In this document: one piece after another, positions 46,309 through 55,094 of the stretch
How the letters are laid out: each line of letters opens with the position of its first letter
Position numbering within the stretch: the first letter of the stretch is position 1
Source: Spirosoma agri
GTDB taxonomy: Bacteria > Bacteroidota > Bacteroidia > Cytophagales > Spirosomataceae
NCBI RefSeq assembly: GCF_010747415.1
Contig: NZ_JAAGNZ010000001.1
Coordinates: 2,604,001 to 2,668,000, forward strand
Reading direction: 5' to 3'
Length of the DNA: 64,000 bases
The notes under the pieces: generated by a model
Databases searched by the model: none
Told to the model about the DNA's origin: nothing
What the model saw: only the letters and a program-made list of their open reading frames with translations
Made by a program: the position numbers and the translations under genes

Positions 46309-47172
46309 TTAGTTAATTTGTAAAATTTCCATTTGCCGTTTCAAACCTGATCTTGCTGTAAGTCCTTGTGCATCGTAAGGTTGCCTCACAACAAGATTAG
46401 CAAGTTCATTATCTGTCAACACACCACATGTTTCGAGATAGAAGACATTATTATTTTCCTGAAATATTTTATGATTACCCGATGAATCAGGTTGAATGTT
46501 GAGAGTCATGTCATCCGAAAACAATGGCTGGCTAATTTTACCTGTTTTATCTTTATAAGTTATTCCACCAGACGAAACGTATCTGCTGTACTCTGACTGT
46601 ATTTTATAGTTGAAACGGGACGTGTACAGAAAATAACCTGTGTAGGCGATGTGAAGAATTGAACCAAGCAAATAACACACTAAAACGGCTCCGGCAATAG
46701 CATCCGGTGTCATATAAGCATCATAGAAAAAATAGAATTTCAAAATACCTGAACACAGAATCAAGATGTAAAAAATATAAGTGTAAGTATTGTATCTATT
46801 TATTTTTCTCTTTAGATCTTCTTTTATGACTTCTTTGTCGGCATTAACCATTTCATTTTTATGCTTGCAAATCCTGTCGTGCCACAAATGTGATACGATT
46901 GCTAGAAATATATCAATGAAAATAGCCGCAAGAATAGCCTGCCATAGAACACCCTCTTCTATGCCATAAATTGTCGGAACAACCTCAAGAAATAGTATGG
47001 CAAAAAACGCTATCATTTGCGTTGGGTAACCTATTGTTTCAAAGAGACCCGGCAACGCTACGCCACCAAATGTACGTTTGCTTTTTTTTGTGTAAAGCCA
47101 AAAGTTTTTAGTCTCTTTTGAGGGTACAAAATCTTGGCCAGGGGGAAAGTTAAATTGCTTAAAACTTAACAT
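46309..47172 (-). CDS. AT-rich membrane protein, unknown
   Basis: 287 residues with four or five hydrophobic segments: MIAFFAILFLEVVPTIYG, AILAAIFIDIFLAIVS, YIFYILILCSGILKFYFFY and AGAVLVCYLLGSILHIAYTG. A charged loop (about 105-125) separates the second and third. The C-terminal 85 residues are soluble. No family recognised. The base composition is AT-rich like its downstream partner, suggesting joint acquisition. Confidence 0.72.
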   Translation of the reverse strand: MLSFKQFNFPPGQDFVPSKETKNFWLYTKKSKRTFGGVALPGLFETIGYPTQMIAFFAILFLEVVPTIYGIEEGVLWQAILAAIFIDIFLAIVSHLWHDRICKHKNEMVNADKEVIKEDLKRKINRYNTYTYIFYILILCSGILKFYFFYDAYMTPDAIAGAVLVCYLLGSILHIAYTGYFLYTSRFNYKIQSEYSRYVSSGGITYKDKTGKISQPLFSDDMTLNIQPDSSGNHKIFQENNNVFYLETCGVLTDNELANLVVRQPYDAQGLTARSGLKRQMEILQIN

Positions 47173-47224
47173 GATTGATCGTAATTTAGGTTGACGTTAA
47201 AAAAAAGTTGGTTAATTCAAAAGA

Positions 47225-50200
47225 TCACTGCTTCACAATCGTCCTTGATAAGACCCCATTCGTTGGCGTTTTTAGCTGGAGAAAATACAGGCCTGCTGGT
47301 TGGGTGTCCAGATGGAAAACTTCGGTTTGAGGGGTGCTTGTCGATTGTCGGGTTACCTGTTTGACGATAGTGCCGATCGCGTTGATAAGTTGTAGCGTAA
47401 CTGTTTGCCGGGTCGGTGAACTCCAGTTGACAGATAGGTCGCCGGTTGTCGGGTTGGGGTAAGCATTGACCGATAACGGCTCTAGTGTAGGCTGAGCACT
47501 GAGCGGGGTTATAACTCTTATCTGGTAGGACGCTCCCGAATCGCCTAAGCCACAGCCTGTGCTTAGACTCGTCACCTTGTACGTGGTCGTTTGCGTTGGA
47601 TGTACCCACAATACGTACAGCGAATCTTTAGAGTTATCAATGGTAATCGGCTTAGGTAGCCAATCGACTTTCAGTGTCCATGTTGGATCACCCGTTAATC
47701 GTATTCTAATGGCGGTGCTGTCACCGGGAAAAACGTAGCCATCGCCGGAGAGCGTTGCCGTTGCTCGTTTGGATACGCGGACCTCAACGGAATTACTTTG
47801 ACTCTCACAGTTATTCGCATCTTTCTGCGTAACGTAGTACGTGGTCAGGCTGGCTTGGCTGGTGTTCGGTATCACCTGGGTTGATGCTGGGCCGGTAAGA
47901 TCCTTGTTGGTATACCAGGTTAAGTTTGAACCCGTAGCCGAGAGAGGTGAACTTTGTGTACCAACGCAGAACGCAACTGAAGACTGAGCGCCCGGCGGGG
48001 ACGGAGCCTGAGCAACCGTAACGGTAATTTGGGCTACTGAGCTAATACAAGTGCCTGCTCTTTGCGTTACCGAGTACGAAAAAATGCCAGCCGCTAATGT
48101 ATTGGGTGTAGGAGCCACTTCGGTACTGCCGTTGATGTTCGGCCCCTGCCAGGTCAGACCCGTATTGGGGGAAGCCGTTAGTGGACTTGCCTTGCTAAAC
48201 TGACACAGAAATTGCGCGGCCGTAACGGTGGGTGCCGAAGGGGGCGCGACGACCGAAACAGAAACCGGTTGCCGTAGGCTCTCGCAGCCGCTGGTATCGG
48301 TTTGGGTTACGTAAAAGGTATAGACCTGAGCTGTCTCGGTCAGGAAGGGTGGTGATGTCGCTGAACTTGTGCCACCAGTAGATGACTGATACCACTTCGC
48401 GTTCGAGATAACGGTGGTAATCGAACGGGGAACGTCATTGATGCAATAGCGAACCGAGCTAACTGTAGGAGTCGATGACGCCGATCGCACCGTGACAGTA
48501 ACCGTTGCCCGTGGGCTCTCACACCCGTTGATCGTCTGGGTGACGGAATACGACTGAGTTCCCGCCAGCGACGTACCGGGAACCGGCGCACTCGCTAGTT
48601 TCCCGGATTGATTATACCAGGTCAAGAAAGACCCCGTTGCGCTTAACGAACTGGGATTTGAAAACTGACATAACAAAGTGGGCGCTGCCGTCGGTGCTAC
48701 CGGAATCGGGTTGACAATGGCTTTCACCGCAGCCCGTGGGCTTTCGCACCCGTTGATCGTTTGGGTGACATAAACGGTTTGTTCCCCACTCGTCTGGTTG
48801 TTGAGCGTCGGTGGCAGAGCAGAGCCTACACCGCCCGTCGCAGCCATGTACCAAAAGGCACCGGGGATTGAGGCAGAAAACTGTCCTGAAGCTCCCTGAC
48901 AGATCGAAACACTGCCGACCGTTGGTGCCGATGGCGTGGCTATGATGGAAACAGAAACTGGTTGCCGTGGACTCTCGCAACCATTGGCGTCCGTCTGGGA
49001 AACATAAACCGTAAAGACCGTCGCCGTCTGGGTCGAGATGTTGGGGGGAGTTGATGAAGCGGTTCCGCTGGTTGTGGCTGTATACCATTTCAGGTTCGTG
49101 CCGGTAGCCGTTAAGGAAGCCGGGGTCGTTCCAACGCAGTAGGCGGGTGAGCCTGCTGACGGAGCGACCGGCGCTGTGCTGATAACGACAGTCACGGACG
49201 TGCGTAAGCTCTCACACCCGTTGATCGTCTGGGTAACCGAATACGACTGAGTTCCCGCCAGCGATGTGCCCGGAGTAGGGGCACCGGTCAGTAGACCCGA
49301 CTGACCATACCAGAGCAGGCCGGAGCCAGTTGCCGAGAGTGAAGCCGGGGTAGAAAATTGACAGATCGTGAACGACGATTGTGTCGTAGTAGGTGCCGTC
49401 GGAATGGAATAGACGGTGGCCTTAACCGCTACGCGTGGACTTTCGCAGCCAACAACGGTCTGGGAAATATAGGCCGTCAGCTCACCGGCCGTCTGGCTGT
49501 TTATCGTTGGCGGCTGAGGAACGCCTGTCCCCCCCGTTGCAGCGGTGTACCAAAGCACGTTGGGTGAGGTAGTAAATTGCCCCGGTGTTCCCTGACAGAG
49601 CGTAACGCTGCTGACGAGTGGTGCCGAGGGTGCGGCCACGATCGATACCGAAATGGGTTGGCGGGCGCTTTCACAACCATTAACCGTCTGGCTAACGTAG
49701 TAGATACTCGACCTGTCATTCGGCGGGGTGGGGGCGCTGGTTAGTGATTGCGAAACCGAACTGGTGGCGTACCATTTCAGGTTTGTACCCGTCGCACTTA
49801 AGGGGGCTGTGGTTGCGCCGGAACAGACGGACAAATCGACTACTTTCGGTACGTCAGGACGGTTGATGATTAGCGAACTGGCTACAGAACCGGCAAATCG
49901 ACTATAATCTACTGATCCGGAAGTGGTGGGCTTCTGAATGACCACCTGAACGCGATAGCCCGTTCCTGAAGCGAGTGTCGTTGGGATCGGTACACTGATC
50001 GGGCTTGATCCGCCAGCTCCGAGCGACTGAACTGCGGAAAAACTTCCTGTAGCATCTGACAGCTGAACCTCATAAACGACACCCGCCGGAACCGTTCCAC
50101 TGACCGTAAAGGAAACGGGTAGCGTAGCGCCTGGGCAGTAACTGCCTGATAAGGCCCCCGTAGTAATCGTCAGTTGGCTGATCGTTGTAATCTGTGCCGA

Positions 50201-51466
50201 TCCACTGATCTGACTACTGACCCCGCAGACGTTGTCGCTGAAGCTTTTGATGAACGACTTATCGTAGATCGTTGAGGACTGAAACGTCGGTGTGATCGTT
50301 GTCGAATTGATGGAAGACGTAATCGTGCGTGTACTCGTCGTGCTTATGTTGTCCGTGTAGGTAACTGACCAGGGCGGTGTTCCTGTGAAGTCGAACCGGA
50401 TGGGAGCTGTTTCGCCGGTTGCGATGGTTGAACTCCCCGAGATCGTCATTGCTGGAAAGGTCAACACACCAAGGGAACTGGTGTTGCTGACAACGTTCGT
50501 TGCGGTAGCTGCGATCTGAAACCGGTACGTTCCCGTAGCGAGCGTAGCCGGTACCGTTGTGCTGATTGGCGAGACCAGGCTTGTGCCGGGTAAATCCTGT
50601 AGGATGCTGCCGTTGGCGTTGACCAGCTGAACCTTGAACGCATTGCCGGTGGGGAACGTACCCGTCGTTGAGAAGGGAAACGATACCGTCGAGCCAGCAC
50701 AATAACTACCGGGTATGCTGTTGGCGGTGATCGCGGTAACGGCTGGGGTACTGGCTTTAACGGTGAACGAACTACTGGCGCTGCCAACAACGCCCGATAT
50801 AAGTCCCTGTGTACTAACCCGAACCTGATAGGAACCCGAGGTCGTTGACGTTGGCAAGGTCGCTTTAATGGAACGAATACCTCCCAGGCTCGACCCTGCC
50901 AGTTCCCGAGCGCTGTACTGATCCGTGGCGTTTAATAGGTCCGTCACCAGCACGCCGTTGGTCGTCAATAGCTGCACGCTGAACTTTTTACTCGCCAGTT
51001 CTCGGGGGAAGGTTCCGGACCCGGTGCGGTAATAAACGATGATGTCTGAACCGGGCGATACGTCCGTCGTCACGTTGGTGTTAATGGTCGTGATGCTGAG
51101 CGGCTTGACCGTGATCACCAGTGAACCACTGACCGGTCCCGTGAATCCTTTGATTTTGGATTGATCGATGACCATGCTCGCGACAGGCCGAATGAAGACG
51201 AACCCATCACTGGTAACCTTTTTGGTAACGTTTTCCCCCGGCGAATCAATCTCAAAGGAGCGGGTGCCGGTGCCGCCGAATTTGGCAAAAAACCGGGCAT
51301 CACCAATCTCGGTGCCTGCCTGAAAAACGTTGCCGTCGAAGGCGGTGTCGGAGCTGGTCGAGGGGTTGCCGTAGGTTAGCGTTAGGCTTGTCTGCGCCTG
51401 GGTGGCCCGCAAACCAGCAACGATAAGCAGTACCAGTAGCCAGTATCTATTTACACGAATAATCAT
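47225..51466 (-). CDS. Giant T9SS cargo protein with Ig-like repeats
   Basis: 1413 residues. Signal peptide (1-25, ending ATQAQ). The N-terminal 520 residues include two YCxGxT modules about 190 residues apart. Residues about 525-1235 are nine Ig-like/PKD-like modules of 75-85 residues, each ending near NGCESPR. The C-terminal about 75 residues are a T9SS type A sorting domain: AYPNPTTGDLSV ... GLYFLQLKT ... RTIVKQ. It should be exported by T9SS and fixed to the surface or released. Adhesion or matrix function is an inference from the architecture. It is the last gene of the surface operon. Confidence 0.9.
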   Translation of the reverse strand: MIIRVNRYWLLVLLIVAGLRATQAQTSLTLTYGNPSTSSDTAFDGNVFQAGTEIGDARFFAKFGGTGTRSFEIDSPGENVTKKVTSDGFVFIRPVASMVIDQSKIKGFTGPVSGSLVITVKPLSITTINTNVTTDVSPGSDIIVYYRTGSGTFPRELASKKFSVQLLTTNGVLVTDLLNATDQYSARELAGSSLGGIRSIKATLPTSTTSGSYQVRVSTQGLISGVVGSASSSFTVKASTPAVTAITANSIPGSYCAGSTVSFPFSTTGTFPTGNAFKVQLVNANGSILQDLPGTSLVSPISTTVPATLATGTYRFQIAATATNVVSNTSSLGVLTFPAMTISGSSTIATGETAPIRFDFTGTPPWSVTYTDNISTTSTRTITSSINSTTITPTFQSSTIYDKSFIKSFSDNVCGVSSQISGSAQITTISQLTITTGALSGSYCPGATLPVSFTVSGTVPAGVVYEVQLSDATGSFSAVQSLGAGGSSPISVPIPTTLASGTGYRVQVVIQKPTTSGSVDYSRFAGSVASSLIINRPDVPKVVDLSVCSGATTAPLSATGTNLKWYATSSVSQSLTSAPTPPNDRSSIYYVSQTVNGCESARQPISVSIVAAPSAPLVSSVTLCQGTPGQFTTSPNVLWYTAATGGTGVPQPPTINSQTAGELTAYISQTVVGCESPRVAVKATVYSIPTAPTTTQSSFTICQFSTPASLSATGSGLLWYGQSGLLTGAPTPGTSLAGTQSYSVTQTINGCESLRTSVTVVISTAPVAPSAGSPAYCVGTTPASLTATGTNLKWYTATTSGTASSTPPNISTQTATVFTVYVSQTDANGCESPRQPVSVSIIATPSAPTVGSVSICQGASGQFSASIPGAFWYMAATGGVGSALPPTLNNQTSGEQTVYVTQTINGCESPRAAVKAIVNPIPVAPTAAPTLLCQFSNPSSLSATGSFLTWYNQSGKLASAPVPGTSLAGTQSYSVTQTINGCESPRATVTVTVRSASSTPTVSSVRYCINDVPRSITTVISNAKWYQSSTGGTSSATSPPFLTETAQVYTFYVTQTDTSGCESLRQPVSVSVVAPPSAPTVTAAQFLCQFSKASPLTASPNTGLTWQGPNINGSTEVAPTPNTLAAGIFSYSVTQRAGTCISSVAQITVTVAQAPSPPGAQSSVAFCVGTQSSPLSATGSNLTWYTNKDLTGPASTQVIPNTSQASLTTYYVTQKDANNCESQSNSVEVRVSKRATATLSGDGYVFPGDSTAIRIRLTGDPTWTLKVDWLPKPITIDNSKDSLYVLWVHPTQTTTYKVTSLSTGCGLGDSGASYQIRVITPLSAQPTLEPLSVNAYPNPTTGDLSVNWSSPTRQTVTLQLINAIGTIVKQVTRQSTSTPQTEVFHLDTQPAGLYFLQLKTPTNGVLSRTIVKQ
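47760..49900 (-). repeat. Higher-order A-B-C module repeat inside the giant gene
   Basis: Successive CES modules carry distinct tails that recur every third module: RQPxSVSI (A), R(V/A)AVKA (B), R(T/A)(S/T)VTV (C), then A-B-C again and a further A. Equivalent A sites near 48281, 48973 and 49670 are spaced about 0.7 kb. This implies duplication of a three-module block rather than of single modules. Confidence 0.75.
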
Positions 51467-51499
51467 TATGGAGTAAGCTTTTGAAAGAGGACGAGCCTG

Positions 51500-52798
51500 T
51501 TATTTTCTGTACTGGGTCTTTACCTGGTCAATCTGTTTTTTTACTTTTCCGGCTTTCAATAAGTACCTGATCCCGTCGATAAGCAGGCCACCACCGGCGA
51601 TACCGCCCCCATAGACCGCGTAAATACCGGGCTGTGCATAGGCGTTGAAGGACACGGCTGTGGCAGGCGGAGTACCGGGTTGTTGAGAGAGCGTTTGCCA
51701 GATCGCGTACTCCGAATTGAGCGCAGCAAACCGGCCTGCGTACGCATCGTAGCTCCGCTGAAGTGAACTGTAACCCGCATAACTGGACCCCAGTGCAGCA
51801 ACGCCTGCGATAATCTGAATCCACCCTTTTGTCTGGTAGGACCGTCTAACTTTTGCCAGGTACTCAATGGAGGGAACCTGCCGGAAAACCAGGGTTGTGC
51901 CGTCGACCCGTCGGAACGTGAGCAGGCCGTCCTGATCCGTTAATATGATGCTGAGCCGCTCCTGACTGGTTGTACCGGCTGCACTGCGCTGAAAGAAACC
52001 GGTGGGTATGGCCTTGGTCGATGATTGGGAAACAGCAAGCCAGCGCTGATCCCACTTGACGGTGACCGAATCCGACGAACCATTCGTGCTTCTGTACAGG
52101 AAATCGGCACTAAGGATCCGTGGTTTCGACTCGAAACGCTGCGTAATGACGGGTTCGCTAAGCGTCGAGAGTCCTTCTCCCGGTCGCACAAAACCCAGCC
52201 GTATTAAGTACGTGCGCCATTTACCATCGACTTTTTCCGCTCGCAGTTCGGCGACCCGTTGGACGGGCTGATAGGGAACCGCAATCTGGGTATGTTTACC
52301 GGAGAAGGTCGAGGTGAAAAACACTTTTATGTACGGATACTCTTTCCCTTCCAAAACGGGTGAGGTGACAACTCGGGAAAACTCGATAGTAGGAACGTCG
52401 GACTTGGCGTAGAATAAGATCAAATTCCGCAGGTATCGATCGATCTTCAAATCGGCTGTGCTGTCGGCGGAATTATGTCTGGGATCAATATCGTCCTCAA
52501 CGACAATGGCATCGTTGTAAAAAAGCTGGTCCTGATTGGGCAGGTAACTGTTTTGAATGATCGGATTCTGTTCAGACTCCGATAATCCGGTCGTGTTGAG
52601 TGTGTTGAGAAGGTTGTTTAAATTGGCAATGGTACTTTTAGCCTGAAAGGTGATTTCATCTTTATCATGCTTTGAAACCGGGCCCGCTGTCGTACTAACC
52701 ACGCGGGCCGTATAGATTTTTCCGGGATCGTTCTGCGCAAATGCAGTTGTTTTTACCAGTAGTACCGCCAGTAAAAAGAAGATAAACGTATTGTTCAT
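51500..52798 (-). CDS. Secreted protein of the surface operon, unknown
   Basis: 432 residues. Signal peptide (LLAVLLVKTTAFAQ). Residues about 50-210 form a domain with LNNLLNTLN, DDIDP and VAELRAEKVDGKWRTYLI, a pattern I associate with unnamed Bacteroidota proteins. A C-terminal hydrophobic segment (IQIIAGVAALGSSYAGY) and a Gly-rich helix (GGGIAGGGLLIDGIRYLL) suggest membrane association. The start overlaps the stop of the YD-repeat gene by four bases (ATGA). The first domain appears related to part of the 388-residue protein in the same operon. Confidence 0.78.
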   Translation of the reverse strand: MNNTFIFFLLAVLLVKTTAFAQNDPGKIYTARVVSTTAGPVSKHDKDEITFQAKSTIANLNNLLNTLNTTGLSESEQNPIIQNSYLPNQDQLFYNDAIVVEDDIDPRHNSADSTADLKIDRYLRNLILFYAKSDVPTIEFSRVVTSPVLEGKEYPYIKVFFTSTFSGKHTQIAVPYQPVQRVAELRAEKVDGKWRTYLIRLGFVRPGEGLSTLSEPVITQRFESKPRILSADFLYRSTNGSSDSVTVKWDQRWLAVSQSSTKAIPTGFFQRSAAGTTSQERLSIILTDQDGLLTFRRVDGTTLVFRQVPSIEYLAKVRRSYQTKGWIQIIAGVAALGSSYAGYSSLQRSYDAYAGRFAALNSEYAIWQTLSQQPGTPPATAVSFNAYAQPGIYAVYGGGIAGGGLLIDGIRYLLKAGKVKKQIDQVKTQYRK

Positions 52799-53733
52799 AA
52801 GCAGTTTGCGTAGATGATGCGCTGGCGAAATCCGTCATTGCGCGAGTAGCCCGTTGAGTAGTTTGCTTTATTGAAATCGTACTTATACGTGAACGACTGC
52901 TCGCGGACAGTACGGGTGTTCTGGGTTTCCTTGACCCCGCTGGTGGCCACGTTATGCAGGAAGGTGTGCCCCCCCAGATCAGGTGACGGAATACCCCGCA
53001 GCAGCAGTTGGGTTTTGTTCCAGTAGGGTCGGCTGTCGTACGTATAGGTGTAGGTACGCTCGGTCTGACTGGTCGGGTCAGTCGTTTTCTCGCTGGTTAA
53101 CTGGCCCTGACCGTCGAACTCGTAGGTAATGACCTGGCCGTTCGACAGCGTTCTTTTCGTGATTTTTCCATTCGTCAACGTAGCCGCAGAACCCGAATCC
53201 GTGAACTGGATGAGTTTTCCCGATCCATCGTAGGTGTAGCTACGGACGGGTGTTCGTTGCGGGTTCGTTTCCACGTACGTTTTGAGCTTCCCGCTTTCGT
53301 AGGTATATAGCCTGAAACCGAGCGGCTGCCCTGACTGGAGATTCGTAATCGCTATTTGTTGAAGCAGTCCGTCCTGATACGTATACGAGTAACTTTTGCT
53401 GTCCAGCGTCTGACTGCCATTGGCGGAATAAGTAGTAGACTGCTCCGTTTGTGATGTCAGGAAATGGTCAGCCGAATAGGTGAAGCTTTGTTTGCCAGTA
53501 GCCGTTAACTGACCGCTCGTCAGTTGCTTGTAGGTGCTTTCTGACAGATGGCCGAAGGTGTCGTAGCGATAGAACGTCGTGTCCTGTACTCGTTCATCGA
53601 CGTTGGCGATGCGGTAGACCTGACAGGTTTCGGGAATGCCGGTGGCTGGCACCGCTGGTTCCTGATGGCAGCCGATGACACTACTGAGCAGCACGATAGG
53701 CCAGAAAAGGTATGCGACGTAAATTTTTCTCAT
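52795..53733 (-). CDS. YD-repeat-like lipoprotein
   Basis: 312 residues. Lipoprotein signal ending VIGC (Cys at about 22). Recurrent short segments such as FYRYDTFGHLSES, SYTYDGSGKLIQF and YEFDGQGQLTSEKT are YD/RHS-like beta-hairpin repeats (about six to seven). There is no RHS core or toxin tip, so it is not a polymorphic toxin. Both ends overlap neighbouring genes by four bases as ATGA, so translation of three genes is coupled. A surface sugar- or polymer-binding role is inferred. Confidence 0.8.
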   Translation of the reverse strand: MRKIYVAYLFWPIVLLSSVIGCHQEPAVPATGIPETCQVYRIANVDERVQDTTFYRYDTFGHLSESTYKQLTSGQLTATGKQSFTYSADHFLTSQTEQSTTYSANGSQTLDSKSYSYTYQDGLLQQIAITNLQSGQPLGFRLYTYESGKLKTYVETNPQRTPVRSYTYDGSGKLIQFTDSGSAATLTNGKITKRTLSNGQVITYEFDGQGQLTSEKTTDPTSQTERTYTYTYDSRPYWNKTQLLLRGIPSPDLGGHTFLHNVATSGVKETQNTRTVREQSFTYKYDFNKANYSTGYSRNDGFRQRIIYANCL

Positions 53734-55082
53734 TGAGCGGTGATTAATTTTAACGACACCCGTCGGTTAATGACTCTATTTGCTTCTGTCGTATTGGGCA
53801 CTATAGGCTGACTGCTGCCAATGCCTGCTTTTGTCAGCCGACTCTCCGGAATGCCACGATCAGTCAGAAACGTAGCGGTGACGCGTGCCCGGTTCTCCGA
53901 GAGCGCCTGGTTGAGCCTCGGGTCACCCACGTTATCCGTATGGCCGGTAATCTGTAATGAATCCGTGGGATGAGCGTTCAGGTAGCGTACCACCTGCGTC
54001 AACACCTCCTGCGAATCCGGGCGCAATCGGTAACTGCTCTGCTCAAAATAGATCATCGGAATCGAATCCGGTTTGAACGACGCTGGCCCGACACTGATGT
54101 CCGCAACGACTGTTTTGGCGGCTGCTGCGCCAAGAATGGGGGGTATTACCGGCAAATTGTTGAGCGGTTGGGTAACCGTCAGGAAATTCAGGCCCGCGTG
54201 CAGATCAATGGTTCGCGTGACTTTTTTCGTCTGGTAGCTGATGATCAGCTCAACCGGTTCGGGTGTTGGGTCATACGTGACGTATTGACCCGCGTATCCC
54301 GAAAGCGGAGTCAGCGCAATCGTCTGCGTTTTTGACCGGAGTTCGCACTGGCTGGCACCGGGCGCATCAACCGTGAGCAGGGTTAGTTCACGTTGCAGTT
54401 TTATCGTGTGCTTCAGCAAACGGCCATCCAGCTGTTCAACCAGCATGTTGCCCGCGTAGGGCTGATAACCAACCGCTGTTACTTCCAGCGCTACGATGTC
54501 CCGCTGGTCAAAATCGATCTGAAACTGCCCTTCCTGATTCGTATTCAGGCAGTTTCTGATCCCTGTTTTTGTGAAGAAAAAGCAAACTAAAGCCGGTAAT
54601 GGCGTAGACTGAGTGGCATCTGTAACCACAAACGTATTGTGCTGACGTTGCGTACTATCCGGTACAGACCGACCATCGGAAGCGCGATCAGACTGGACAT
54701 AACTGGTCTGCTCCGTTTGCAGGTAAGGCGTATTCTTGTTCTGCTTGTCGACCGGTACAAGCGGAATGAGGATACCAATCGGCTTCTCGGGTAACTCGTT
54801 CGGAAGCTGGACGGGAATGATCTGATTTCGATAGTCGGTCCGGCTGATCAGTAACGCCGTTGTGCCGCAGGGGAGCGCCCCCGAAAACCGACCCGACTCC
54901 CCACTCGAACCAATGGGAACCCGACCCGTTGCCGTTTGTGCTACCAGTCGGGCAGCCGTCAGGGGTTGGTGGGTAGCATAGTCGATAACGCTTCCCTGGA
55001 TTTGGAGGCAAGCGGACGTATCCACCTGCTGAGCATAGGTCAGCAGCGGAAAAACACTGAATAATAAGGTTAGCCTGATCAC
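53730..55082 (-). CDS. OmpA-family outer-membrane protein
   Basis: 450 residues. GTG start at 55080-55082 (the nearby ATG is out of frame). Signal peptide (LLFSVFPLLTYAQ). Two carboxypeptidase-regulatory-like beta-sandwich domains come first (about 25-95 and 150-220; the second includes TNQEGQFQIDF and VTAVGYQPY). The C-terminal OmpA domain (about 335-450) has ITGHTDNVGDPRLNQALSENRA and RVSLKL, the peptidoglycan-binding signature. It is likely to anchor the operon's surface complex to the cell wall. Confidence 0.9.
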   Translation of the reverse strand: MIRLTLLFSVFPLLTYAQQVDTSACLQIQGSVIDYATHQPLTAARLVAQTATGRVPIGSSGESGRFSGALPCGTTALLISRTDYRNQIIPVQLPNELPEKPIGILIPLVPVDKQNKNTPYLQTEQTSYVQSDRASDGRSVPDSTQRQHNTFVVTDATQSTPLPALVCFFFTKTGIRNCLNTNQEGQFQIDFDQRDIVALEVTAVGYQPYAGNMLVEQLDGRLLKHTIKLQRELTLLTVDAPGASQCELRSKTQTIALTPLSGYAGQYVTYDPTPEPVELIISYQTKKVTRTIDLHAGLNFLTVTQPLNNLPVIPPILGAAAAKTVVADISVGPASFKPDSIPMIYFEQSSYRLRPDSQEVLTQVVRYLNAHPTDSLQITGHTDNVGDPRLNQALSENRARVTATFLTDRGIPESRLTKAGIGSSQPIVPNTTEANRVINRRVSLKLITAQ

Positions 55083-55094
55083 ATTTACGCTGGT

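Noticed and set aside
52795..53733. RHS-type polymorphic toxin
   Set aside because: The YD-like repeats are short and few, with no RHS core, no toxin domain and no immunity gene.
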